A stretch of DNA of 64,000 nt, taken from contig CAZCFO010000001.1 in assembly GCA_964497975.1 (NCBI GenBank), forward strand, positions 248,001-312,000, given 5' to 3'. A model generated the notes under the pieces. The model was not told where the DNA came from, ran no database searches, and was given only the letters and a program-made list of their open reading frames with translations. Each line of letters starts with the position of its first letter. Position 1 is the stretch's first letter. Made by a program: the position numbers and the translations under genes. Positions 49,035-56,681 of the stretch are shown here, one piece after another. This DNA is from JABFSS01 sp964497975. Lineage in GTDB: Bacteria > Patescibacteriota > Gracilibacteria > Peribacterales > Peribacteraceae.

Positions 49035-49109
49035 AAGGCATACAGGGCATAAAAGAAACCTGATTTTTTGAATATGCAGTCCTCTATGCCATTTATGCCG
49101 TCTATGCCT
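49035..49109. repeat. Nonamer-array hairpin, locus F
   Basis: Left arm AAAGGCATA, CAGGGCATA; right arm TCTATGCCA, TTTATGCCG, TCTATGCCT, around an AT-rich loop. Same 9-nt period, no GAGGATC core. It lies between the nucleotidyltransferase and the SecD-like lipoprotein genes, both plus strand. Confidence 0.7.
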
Positions 49110-49121
49110 TACCATGTGCGC

Positions 49122-49787
49122 ATGAAAAAATTCCTTTCCCTCGCCAGCCTTCTTCTCGTCCTCACCGCCTGCGGCAGCCAGACCGTCACTTTCCGCGTCC
49201 AGTACAACACGACCGATCCCGCCATGCGCGATGAACTCGCGGCGACGGTGCTGCGTGTCATCGAGGGGCGCCTGCTGGGCCAGAAGAAGGAACTGCTCGG
49301 AAAAACGGTGAAAAAGGAAGAAGGCGACGACATCATCACGCTGAGCGTGAGCGACGCCGACGCGGCCGACATGCTCCGTACCCGCCTCACGGAACCCTTT
49401 TCGATGGAAATCCTCAAGAAGGTCGGCGCGGGCCAGGGCGATATCATCAGCGAGAAATACGGCGAATTCAAAGAAACGGGAATCACGACCAGGCATTTTT
49501 CCCGCGTTATCCCGCGTCCGCCATCCGACGCGGAAGCCACGGGCACGGTGGTCATCAGTTTCACGGATGAGGGAAAGGCTCTGCTGAAGAATCTCTTCGC
49601 GAAGAACAAGGGCGAGAGCATCGGGATTTTCGTGCGCGGGATGCTGATGTCGCAGAAAACCGTGGAAGCCAGCGACAGCAAGGAGGAATCGATCTCCATC
49701 GACGGGATTCCCAGCGCCGATCTCGCCGCTGCATTCGCGGACGATGCGAATACGGGGCTGCACGTCACGATCACGGCAGTGCCCTGA
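49122..49787 (+). CDS. Lipoprotein resembling the SecD first periplasmic domain
   Basis: A 221-residue lipoprotein (lipobox LVLTAC, Cys17). After it the sequence follows the P1 head of SecD: DPAMRDELAATVLRVIEGRLLGQ corresponds to the SecD EAIRTVLERRINSLG helix, FSMEILKKVG to the KT-I-EF strand and FTDEGKALLKNLFAKNKGESIGIFV to the FT-EG-KxF-ELTKxNVGKxIAIFV strand. It sits immediately upstream of secD. Duplication of a SecD periplasmic part fused to a lipid anchor, perhaps helping translocation, is my inference. ATG 49122 starts the signal peptide. Confidence 0.7.
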   Translation: MKKFLSLASLLLVLTACGSQTVTFRVQYNTTDPAMRDELAATVLRVIEGRLLGQKKELLGKTVKKEEGDDIITLSVSDADAADMLRTRLTEPFSMEILKKVGAGQGDIISEKYGEFKETGITTRHFSRVIPRPPSDAEATGTVVISFTDEGKALLKNLFAKNKGESIGIFVRGMLMSQKTVEASDSKEESISIDGIPSADLAAAFADDANTGLHVTITAVP

Positions 49788-49922
49788 GTGGACGCCCGGA
49801 TCCTGAATTCACGGCAGGAGGCAGTCCTGCAGCCTGTTCCCTGAGCCCCGCATGCCGCCGGACTCTGGCTCCGGCCCACTCCCCTTGGTATTCTCCCCCG
49901 GACCGATTAGGATTCTCTCCCC

Positions 49923-52349
49923 ATGCCTTCCAAGCGCATCACCCTCTGGCCGGTCGTCGTCGCCCTCACGGGCGTGCTGGCGCTGGTCATCGCCCTGCCC
50001 AACGAATGGAAAGCCGTGCCGGGCCTGCCGCAGGTCAGCTGGCCGGGCCTCCACCTGGGCCTGGATCTCGCCGGGGGCACGCAGCTCGACTTCCGCATTT
50101 CGGAAGAGGAAATCAACAAGCAGCTGGAGGATATCGATGCCGAAATCAGCCGCCTGGAAAGCAGCGGCGCGCCGGCGGAGGAACTCAACCTCGCACGCGC
50201 GCAGAAGCAGAGCATCCAGGATCAGCAGACCAACCTCGTGGAAGCCATCCGGACCGTTCTTGAGCGCCGCATCAACTCGCTCGGCGTGAGCGAGGCGACC
50301 ATCACGCCGTCATACGTCGGAAACGAACGTCATCTGCTTGTGGAGTGTCCCGGCGTCGTCGACGTGCAGGAATGCATCAAGGTCGTGGGCAAAACCATCC
50401 AGCTGGAATTCAAGGAGCAGCGGACCGAGGTGACCGACGATTACAAGAACGAGGTCCGCGCCAAGGCCGAGGCTTCGCTGCGGCGCATCACCCAAAGCGG
50501 CTCCACGCTGACCAAGGAAGGACAGGATCTGGGATCACAGCTGGGAATGGCGTTCCAGCCCCGCAAGCAGCTCTTCCGCGATGAACTGCCCAAAGGACTC
50601 GAAGGTCTGTGGACCACCGCGCCCGGACGGGTGCTCCTCCGCGAAGGCAGCATCGTCCAGCCGATGCAGAACGCGGACGGCACCATCGCCGAACAGGAAG
50701 TGAATGGCATCTTCCTGGCCGAAGTGCTGCAGACCCCCACGGGGACCGGCCGCGTGATCACGGAGGCATCGAAAGCCTTCGAATACCTCGCGACGAGCGA
50801 GAAGGACGCCAGGAACATCCGACACGAGGCGGTGCCCCTGGACGCCAAGGTCGACGCCCGCGTCGCCGCGGCGCTGAGGAGCATCCAGCCCGGCACGCTC
50901 AAGCAGGTGCAGACCGATGACACGTCCCGGATTCTTTTCCTGAGCAACTTCGTGCACGGCGGCGAGGAAATCGAAGCCAGCCACATCCTGATTTCGTATG
51001 TCGGCGCGACGGGCGTCGAAGCGGGCGTGACGCGCACCAAGGAAGAGGCGCGGGCGAAGGCGCAGCAGATCAAGGCGCAGCTCGACGGAGGCGCGAATTT
51101 TGATCAGCTGGCCCGCACGCAGTCCGACGGCCCCTCCCGCCAGGACGGCGGACGCCTGGGATCCTTCGGCCACGGCGTCATGGCCCCCACGTTCGAGGAA
51201 GCCGCATTCGCCCTGGAGAAGGCCGGCGACATCACCGAGCCGGTCGAGACCCAGTTCGGTTTCCACGTCATCCGCCTCGACAAGGCCGCCACGGTCACCC
51301 CGGACGTCGCGACATACGATGAACTCGTGATCTCGGGTGCGGACGCGCAGAAGCGCGCGGAGGACCTGGCTGCGAAGCTCCAGGCCGGGGAGGTGAAGAC
51401 GACGGACCAGGCGATCACGTTGAGCCTGCTCTTCTTCTCGCTGGAACCCACCGGCTGGAAGGACACGCAGCTCGACGGCAAGCACTTCCGCGCAGCCAAC
51501 GTCTCGATCGACAACGTGACGAACATCCCGGTGGTGCAGATCATCTTCGACGCCGAAGGCGGCAGGATGTTCCAGGAACTGACCAAGGCCAACGTCGGCA
51601 AGCAGATCGCGATCTTCGTCGGCGGCGAGCTGGTCTCGGCCCCCCGCGTGCAGCAGGAGATCGCAGGCGGCATCGCGGTGATCACGGGAAGCGCGGACTT
51701 TGAGGAAGCCAAGCGCCTCGCGCAGGACCTCAACACCGGCGCTATCCCCGCCCCCATCTACCTGGTGGGCCAGTACACGATCGAAGCCACCCTCGGAGCC
51801 GCCGCCCTCTACACCTCGCTCCTCGCGGCTCTCATCGGCACGCTGATTCTCATGGCCTACATGGTGGTGGCGTACAGAATCCTGGGTGTCGTGGCCGATC
51901 TGGCGCTCGGATTCTACGCGATCCTGCTCTTCGCGATCCTCAAGCTCCCGCTGTTCCTCTTCTCGAGCAACTACATCGTCCTCACGCTCGCGGGCATGGC
52001 CGGCATCATCCTGAGCATCGGCATGGCCGTGGATGCAAACGTGCTGGTGTTCGAACGCATGAAGGAGGAACTCCGGAAGGGCAAAGCGATCAAGACCGCC
52101 ATCGAAAGCAGCTTTAAGCATTCCTGGCCCGCCATCCGCGACGGCAACGTAGCCGCGCTCATCACCTGCGCGATCCTCTTCATCGCCGGCTCCTCCATCG
52201 TCCGCGGCTTCGCAGTCACGCTGGGGATGGGCGTGCTCCTCTCGCTCTTCACGGCGGTCACGGTGACCCGCTGGCTGCTACGGAGACTGGTGGAAACCCC
52301 GATAGGGAACAATTCTGCGGCATTTGGCGTCAAACGAGTTGAAAGTTGA
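49923..52349 (+). CDS. secD: SecD with inserted parvulin (PpiC) domain
   Basis: An 808-residue protein. An N-terminal membrane helix and the SecD signature GLHLGLDLAGGTQL come first, then the P1 region. A parvulin-type peptidyl-prolyl isomerase follows at about 351-454 (ASHILISYVG, FDQLARTQSDGPSRQDGGRLGSFGHGVMAPTFEEAAFAL, FGFHVIRLDKA). The membrane half starts near 600 and ends with the GMAVDANVLVFERMKEEL motif. SecD assists SecA-driven export; the fused isomerase could help folding of exported proteins at the exit. No secF follows. TAGGAT lies 9 nt before ATG 49923. Confidence 0.9.
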   Translation: MPSKRITLWPVVVALTGVLALVIALPNEWKAVPGLPQVSWPGLHLGLDLAGGTQLDFRISEEEINKQLEDIDAEISRLESSGAPAEELNLARAQKQSIQDQQTNLVEAIRTVLERRINSLGVSEATITPSYVGNERHLLVECPGVVDVQECIKVVGKTIQLEFKEQRTEVTDDYKNEVRAKAEASLRRITQSGSTLTKEGQDLGSQLGMAFQPRKQLFRDELPKGLEGLWTTAPGRVLLREGSIVQPMQNADGTIAEQEVNGIFLAEVLQTPTGTGRVITEASKAFEYLATSEKDARNIRHEAVPLDAKVDARVAAALRSIQPGTLKQVQTDDTSRILFLSNFVHGGEEIEASHILISYVGATGVEAGVTRTKEEARAKAQQIKAQLDGGANFDQLARTQSDGPSRQDGGRLGSFGHGVMAPTFEEAAFALEKAGDITEPVETQFGFHVIRLDKAATVTPDVATYDELVISGADAQKRAEDLAAKLQAGEVKTTDQAITLSLLFFSLEPTGWKDTQLDGKHFRAANVSIDNVTNIPVVQIIFDAEGGRMFQELTKANVGKQIAIFVGGELVSAPRVQQEIAGGIAVITGSADFEEAKRLAQDLNTGAIPAPIYLVGQYTIEATLGAAALYTSLLAALIGTLILMAYMVVAYRILGVVADLALGFYAILLFAILKLPLFLFSSNYIVLTLAGMAGIILSIGMAVDANVLVFERMKEELRKGKAIKTAIESSFKHSWPAIRDGNVAALITCAILFIAGSSIVRGFAVTLGMGVLLSLFTAVTVTRWLLRRLVETPIGNNSAAFGVKRVES

Positions 52350-52410
52350 AAGAGGAAAGTGAAAAGTTCATTGTCACATACGCATGGACTTCAACTTTCC
52401 ATTTTCCACT
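52336..52410. repeat. Nonamer-type hairpin, locus G
   Basis: AGTTGAAAG and AGGAAAGTG units on the left pair with CTTCAACTTTCC and TTTTCCACT on the right. It is shorter and looser than the other loci. It spans the secD stop and the folB start. Confidence 0.55.
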
Positions 52411-52411
52411 T

Positions 52412-52762
52412 ATGTCTGACATTCTGACCATCGCCGATTTGGAGCTCTGGACCCGCATCGGCGTGCCGGCCTTGGAGCGTGAGACGGAACAGCGCCTGCT
52501 GGTGACCGTGGAGATGACAATAGATGCGCGGCTGGCAGGGAAAACGGATGACGTAAAGAAGTCGGTGAACTACGCCGATGTCGCAACGGATCTGAAGACG
52601 CTCGCGATGAAAGAGCGGAAAACCATTGAGCGGTTTGCGGAGGACGCGGCGGTGATGATTCTTCGCGCGTACCACCCGGCATCCGTCCGTGTCACCGTAC
52701 GGAAGTTTGCTCTTCCCGGAGCCAATGTCGTCGAATTGACCATCAGGAGACCTGTGGCATGA
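52412..52762 (+). CDS. folB: Dihydroneopterin aldolase
   Basis: A 116-residue FolB. It shows LTIADLELWTRIGVPALERETEQRLLVTVEM (N-terminal strand and conserved Glu), VNYADVATDLKTLAM (tunnel helix), FAEDAAVMILR and VTVRKFALPGANVVELTIRRP. It converts dihydroneopterin to 6-hydroxymethyl-dihydropterin. The following folK and folE complete the pterin part of folate synthesis. ATG 52412 (MSDILTI) is the first residue that belongs to the fold. An upstream ATG lies inside locus G. Confidence 0.93.
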   Translation: MSDILTIADLELWTRIGVPALERETEQRLLVTVEMTIDARLAGKTDDVKKSVNYADVATDLKTLAMKERKTIERFAEDAAVMILRAYHPASVRVTVRKFALPGANVVELTIRRPVA

Positions 52763-52776
52763 GGTATACTCGCGGC

Positions 52777-53304
52777 ATGTCCTCCGTCTTCATCGCGATC
52801 GGCAGCAACGTCAACCCCGAGAACCACATCAAAGCCGCCGTCACGATGCTGCGGATGCACCACCCGACGGTGCGGTTTTCGTCGGTGTACCGCAGTGCGC
52901 CCCTGCATCATGCGGCGCAGGACGAATATCTGAATGCCGTGGCGCACCTGGAAGCGGATCTGGATGCCCACGCGATTCATGAGCTCCTTATCGGCATCGA
53001 AAAGAGCCTCTCGAAGAAGACGCTCTTCCGGTTCGGCCCCCGCAACATCGATCTCGATCTGCTGCTGCACGGCTCGGAGATCCTGCCCGACAGCGCGGGC
53101 TGGCGGGCCGCCCACGCGAGCGAGGACATGACCGCGTCGCTGATCCTCCCCCACCCCCGGATGCACGAGCGGCGTTTTGTGCTGGAACCCCTGACGGAAC
53201 TGCTGGAACCCACCGCGACCCATCCGATCATCGGAAAGACCTGGAAGGACCTGCTGGCGGAGACGATGCATCAGGAAGTCTTCCGGCTGCCGATTCAGCT
53301 CTGA
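52777..53304 (+). CDS. folK: HPPK (6-hydroxymethyl-7,8-dihydropterin pyrophosphokinase)
   Basis: A 175-residue FolK with FIAIGSNVNPENHIKAAVTML, the pterin-binding SSVYRSAPL, RFGPRNIDLDLLLHG (metal-binding DxD) and LPHPRMHERRFVLEPL. ATG 52777 is preferred over 52759 because TATACT (52765-52770) ends 6 nt before it. The upstream ATG overlaps the folB stop and would precede the -10 box. It transfers pyrophosphate from ATP to the folB product. Confidence 0.95.
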   Translation: MSSVFIAIGSNVNPENHIKAAVTMLRMHHPTVRFSSVYRSAPLHHAAQDEYLNAVAHLEADLDAHAIHELLIGIEKSLSKKTLFRFGPRNIDLDLLLHGSEILPDSAGWRAAHASEDMTASLILPHPRMHERRFVLEPLTELLEPTATHPIIGKTWKDLLAETMHQEVFRLPIQL

Positions 53305-53338
53305 TTGACGATAACGGCGTATCGGGTACCATGCGCCA

Positions 53339-53480
53339 CCTGCATACGGGACTGCTTTCTCCGGAGGGCAATCCTGTGTGCACTTGCCACCTGAGTGCCC
53401 TCGCACAAAAAACTGTGTGAACGGCCCGGGGGGCGCCGTACACAGTTTCCCTGGAGATAGTTCGGCCTCCAGGGTTTTTT
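53339..53480 (+). ncRNA. Structured transcript before folE
   Basis: A promoter-like TTGACG (53305-53310), 16 bp, TACCAT (53327-53332) would start an RNA of about 140 nt. Visible pairings: GAGGGCAAT-type stem with GTGCCCTC (about 53363-53400), AAACTGTGT/ACACAGTTT (about 53409-53447) and a terminator at 53449. It could be a terminated leader of folE or an independent small RNA. It does not match the THF or preQ1 riboswitch patterns I know. Confidence 0.5.
53449..53480 (+). terminator. Rho-independent terminator before folE
   Basis: CCCTGGAG, a 10-nt loop, CTCCAGGG and six T. folE begins 31 nt later. Confidence 0.85.
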
Positions 53481-53511
53481 ATGGCGTGATTCTCGGGCAT
53501 ACTCCTCTTCC

Positions 53512-54054
53512 ATGGAAAAACTCATCCACGACCTCCTCAAGGCCATCGGCGAGGATCCCAAGCGAGACGGCCTCCAGGGCACGCCGCGACGCGTGCGGGA
53601 GGCGTATGCCTTCATGACATCAGGCTACGACCAGAACCTGGACGACATCGTGAACAAGGCGCTCATGCCGGTGGATACCGACGGGATGGTGATCGTGAAA
53701 GACATTGAATGCTACAGCCTCTGCGAGCACCACCTGCTCCCTTTCTACGGCAAGGTGCACGTGGGCTACATCCCGGGAAAGCACGTGATCGGCCTGAGCA
53801 AGATCGGCCGGATCGTGGACATGTTTGCGCGACGGCTCCAGGTGCAGGAGCGCATGACCCAGCAGATCTGCGACGCGCTGCAGAAGATCCTGAAGCCCAA
53901 GGGCATCGGCGTGGTGGTGGAGGCCAATCACCTGTGCATGATGATGCGTGGCGTCCAGAAGCAGCACTCCATGGCCGTGACAAGCTGCGTGAACGGCCTT
54001 TTTAAAAGAGACCCAAAAACCCGTGAAGAATTTATGACCTTAATTCGCAAATAG
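53512..54054 (+). CDS. folE: GTP cyclohydrolase I
   Basis: A 180-residue FolE. It shows DGLQGTPRRVREAY, the zinc/active-site region YSLCEHHLLPFYGKVHVGYIP with Cys and both His, VIGLSKIGRIVDMFARRLQVQERMTQQI and EANHLCMMMRGVQKQHS with the second zinc Cys. It makes dihydroneopterin triphosphate from GTP, the first step of folate synthesis. CATACT lies 8 nt before the ATG at 53512. A terminator directly upstream suggests control at the leader. Confidence 0.96.
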   Translation: MEKLIHDLLKAIGEDPKRDGLQGTPRRVREAYAFMTSGYDQNLDDIVNKALMPVDTDGMVIVKDIECYSLCEHHLLPFYGKVHVGYIPGKHVIGLSKIGRIVDMFARRLQVQERMTQQICDALQKILKPKGIGVVVEANHLCMMMRGVQKQHSMAVTSCVNGLFKRDPKTREEFMTLIRK

Positions 54055-54055
54055 C

Positions 54056-54103
54056 TGTCATTCCGAGTAGCTCATCGCCGAGCGATGAGCGTATCGAGGA
54101 ACC
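54056..54103. repeat. Dispersed palindromic repeat after folE
   Basis: TGTCATTCCGAG, then a hairpin GCTCATCGC-CGA-GCGATGAGC (54070-54090), then CGAGGAACC. The flanking words match a well-known dispersed bacterial intergenic element of the form TCATTCCGAG...CGAGGAA. Confidence 0.6.
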
Positions 54104-54144
54104 AAGACGCGGGAGGAATTTATGACGTTGATCAAGGCCTGAGC

Positions 54145-54810
54145 CTACGACGCCATGGCGAACTGGACTTCGCCGGCGGTTTTGTCGCGCGTCCGGTCGT
54201 CGATCAAGGTGAGATCCTTCTTCTCATTCACCGCAGTGCGAACCTCCTCCATGCTGACCCCCGCAGCCGACGCGGCGCCCACCAGATCTTCCTTGTATTG
54301 AACGTATTGATCGCTGACGAAACTGTCTCCCGTGTCGTTGACGGTCAGCCCTTCGATGAGGGGCGTGTCGGTCTTGAACGACTTTCCTCCCAGCTGCAAC
54401 ACGTCGCCGTCTCCCCGATCCGCGCTCTTCATGGCCTCCAGATGCTTGTTCTCGGCATGATAAGCCTCATGATCGCCCACTTCCTTCATGCGCGCGACGG
54501 TTTCCTTGATGGAGCCTGACGCTTCGAGCGTGCTCTTGGCGATTTTCTGATTGGTGCCGTCGTACAGGCCGCCGGTGCCGTCCTCCAGTTTTTCCACCTG
54601 CGCGCCCTTCGTCGCCTCCTTCATGCCGGCCAGATACGCCTGCACTTGGGTGCGGGTCTCGCCTTTCACCCCGTCGATATCCTCCTTGATCGCCTCCTGA
54701 ATCTGCTCGGGGGAACTCGCGCCATCCGGGGCCTCTTCGATATTGCGATTGATGATCGCGGCGGCTTCCTGATCGGACTCTTCGACCTGCGGTGTCTCGT
54801 TATATGCCAT
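54145..54810 (-). CDS. Unrecognised soluble protein
   Basis: A 221-residue acidic protein with helical N-terminal half (VEESDQEAAAIINRNIEEAP, then EDIDGVKGETRTQVQAYLAGMK) and the string GDHEAYHAENKHLEAM. No signal peptide, no membrane segment, no recognised family. The HEAYH string recalls an altered HExxH zinc motif (His-Glu-x-x-His is present as HEAYH), with a following Glu further on, so a metallopeptidase fold is conceivable; I would not assign one. Confidence 0.55.
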   Translation of the reverse strand: MAYNETPQVEESDQEAAAIINRNIEEAPDGASSPEQIQEAIKEDIDGVKGETRTQVQAYLAGMKEATKGAQVEKLEDGTGGLYDGTNQKIAKSTLEASGSIKETVARMKEVGDHEAYHAENKHLEAMKSADRGDGDVLQLGGKSFKTDTPLIEGLTVNDTGDSFVSDQYVQYKEDLVGAASAAGVSMEEVRTAVNEKKDLTLIDDRTRDKTAGEVQFAMAS

Positions 54811-54977
54811 ACACGCATAGTGTTACACATGCCGTATGCGACACATGGATTGATCATTCCGAAGCGGCTTGTTATTGTTTTTTTGGCTTTCAGAAGAGGA
54901 AATCTCCCACCTGATAATACGCGCTATTGATCTGTTCTCTTCTTCGGGCAGAATAACCCTCTTTCCCTAATACAGGT

Positions 54978-55175
54978 ATGGAAGGCCACGAACCGACATT
55001 CGCCGTCGGCGATGAATTGCTTCTGTCCACCGGCCGCCCGACCGTGACGGGGATCGAAGGCGACATGGTGCGTCTACGGTTTCCAGGAAGTGCCGCCGAA
55101 GAGGTGATGTCCCGCGATGACATCAATGAACTCCTTCGCGAAGGCCAGGAGGCCTTGTACGGATTGCTGACATAA
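54978..55175 (+). CDS. Small hypothetical protein
   Basis: A 65-residue acidic protein with a beta-barrel-like beginning (FAVGDELLLSTGRPTVTGIEGDMVRLRF) and a helical end (SRDDINELLREGQEALYGLL). The first part resembles an SH3-like strand set. TAATAC lies 4 nt before ATG 54978, weak. It ends tail to tail with folA, 4 nt apart. Confidence 0.5.
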   Translation: MEGHEPTFAVGDELLLSTGRPTVTGIEGDMVRLRFPGSAAEEVMSRDDINELLREGQEALYGLLT

Positions 55176-55179
55176 CCTG

Positions 55180-55674
55180 TCAGCGCTTCTCGAAGAGAAT
55201 GAACGAGAAAGGATGTTGATTCTCCGCATCCGCGGGATGATCAACGCGTGACGTTTCCTGCCATTCTTTTGACGAAACTTCTGGAAAGAACGCGTCCCCC
55301 TCCACGATCGCATGCACGCGGGTGAGGTAGATCCGGTGGGCGAGGTGCATCGCCTGTCTGTAGATTTCGCCGCCGCCGATGATGAAGATCTCGCCGGAAG
55401 GATCGTCTTTGCACATCGCGATGGCCTCTTCGACCGAATGGGCGACGTCGAACTCCATCGGCTTGCCGGGGAACTCGTGCCGGCTGATGACGATGTTGCG
55501 GCGCTTGGGAAGCGGCCTGCCGATGGACTGGTACGTCTTGCGGCCCATCAGGACGGGATGCCCCTCCGTGGTCTTGCGGAAAAAACGCATATCCGCGGGG
55601 AGCTTCCAAGGAAGCGCGCCCTTGTTGCCGATGACGTTGTTTTCCGAAGCCGCGGCGATCAGGGAGACGATCAT
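55180..55674 (-). CDS. folA: Dihydrofolate reductase
   Basis: A 164-residue DHFR. It has IVSLIAAASENNVIGNKGALPWKLPADMRFF (substrate site, with Trp and acidic residue), VLMGRKTYQSIGRPLPKRRNIVISR (NADPH) and EIFIIGGGEIYRQAM. It regenerates tetrahydrofolate after thymidylate synthase. TAGAAT is 6 nt before ATG 55674. It lies next to thyA on the same strand. Confidence 0.96.
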   Translation of the reverse strand: MIVSLIAAASENNVIGNKGALPWKLPADMRFFRKTTEGHPVLMGRKTYQSIGRPLPKRRNIVISRHEFPGKPMEFDVAHSVEEAIAMCKDDPSGEIFIIGGGEIYRQAMHLAHRIYLTRVHAIVEGDAFFPEVSSKEWQETSRVDHPADAENQHPFSFILFEKR

Positions 55675-55751
55675 GTGGCAATTCTACATGCGCAGACGCA
55701 GGTCTTCGACCTGCGGATGACCATTTTCCACCGCGCGTCGAAGACGTGTTC

Positions 55752-56642
55752 TTAGACCGCAATGGGCGCTTTTATGCCCGGAAGGGGGTCGTATCCGACG
55801 ATTTCAATATCCTCATATGTGAAGTCATCGATGGAGGTCACCGCCGGGTTGAGCCTGAGCTGCGGCAGAGCCCGCGGCTCCCGGCTGAGCTGTTCCCGGG
55901 TCTGGTCGAGATGGTTGAGGTACAGATGCGCATCGCCCAACGTGTGCACGAAGTCCCCGACGTCGAGACCGCACACCTGCGCGATCATGTGCGTGAGGAG
56001 CGCATAGGACGCGATATTGAATGGCACGCCCAGGAAGACATCACCACTGCGCTGATATAATTGACAGGATAATCGTGGCTTTCCACCTGTTGTTGATCCA
56101 GCCGCATGTGTTCCCACGTGCGGTGGGGCCGAAACATACAACTGGAAGAGCGTATGGCAGGGCGGCAACGCGACGTCGTCCGCTTCCTTCGGATTCCATC
56201 CCGTAACGATGTGCCGGCGGCTGTCGGGGTTCTTTTTGATAGATTCGATCAATCGCGCGATCTGGTCGACGCCATCTTTGTTGTACGTACCATCCGGATT
56301 GCGCGTCGCGCCGAAGTTGCGCCACTGATGCCCATAGACCGGCCCCAGATCGCCCGCCTCGCGGCCGAAGCGCGCAGTCTGCTCCGCGGTGGCCCATTCG
56401 TCCCAGATGCTGACGCCCACGGCCTGCAAAGACTTCACGTTCGTATCGCCTTTCAGGAACCACAGCAGCTCCTGGAAGATGGATCGGGTGTGGAGCTTTT
56501 TGGTGGTGAGCAGCGGAAATCCCTCCTGCAGATTGAACCGCATCTGGTGGCCGAATACGCTGATGGTGCCCACGCCCGTCCGGTCGTCTTTTTTGACGCC
56601 ATGATCGATGATATGCCGAAGGAGATCCAGGTACTGACGCAT
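55752..56642 (-). CDS. thyA: Thymidylate synthase with in-frame insertion
   Basis: A 296-residue ThyA. All functional parts are present: DDRTGVGTISVFGHQMRF, LLWFLKGDTNVKSL, VYGHQWRNFG, the catalytic Cys in LPPCHTLFQLYV, CQLYQRSGDVFLGVPFNIASYALL, and the C-terminal ...GIKAPIAV. Between QLYV and LSCQLYQRS, where ThyA normally has only about four residues, there are about 20 (SAPPHVGTHAAGSTTGGKPR), encoded by a palindromic DNA segment (56100-56125). The loop is at the surface, so the enzyme probably still works. TATGCT is 6 nt before ATG 56642. Confidence 0.93.
   Translation of the reverse strand: MRQYLDLLRHIIDHGVKKDDRTGVGTISVFGHQMRFNLQEGFPLLTTKKLHTRSIFQELLWFLKGDTNVKSLQAVGVSIWDEWATAEQTARFGREAGDLGPVYGHQWRNFGATRNPDGTYNKDGVDQIARLIESIKKNPDSRRHIVTGWNPKEADDVALPPCHTLFQLYVSAPPHVGTHAAGSTTGGKPRLSCQLYQRSGDVFLGVPFNIASYALLTHMIAQVCGLDVGDFVHTLGDAHLYLNHLDQTREQLSREPRALPQLRLNPAVTSIDDFTYEDIEIVGYDPLPGIKAPIAV
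56102..56122. repeat. Palindrome inserted in thyA
   Basis: CCGCATGTG, TTC, CCACGTGCGG inside the extra segment of thyA, flanked by CCACCTGTTG-type sequence. The reading frame is preserved. Confidence 0.7.
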
Positions 56643-56681
56643 GCCGAAAGCATAGCGCCAGGAAGGCGCATGGTCGAAGGC

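Noticed and set aside
53305..53511. THF or preQ1 riboswitch before folE
   Set aside because: I could not find the conserved cores of these classes; only generic stems and a terminator are visible.
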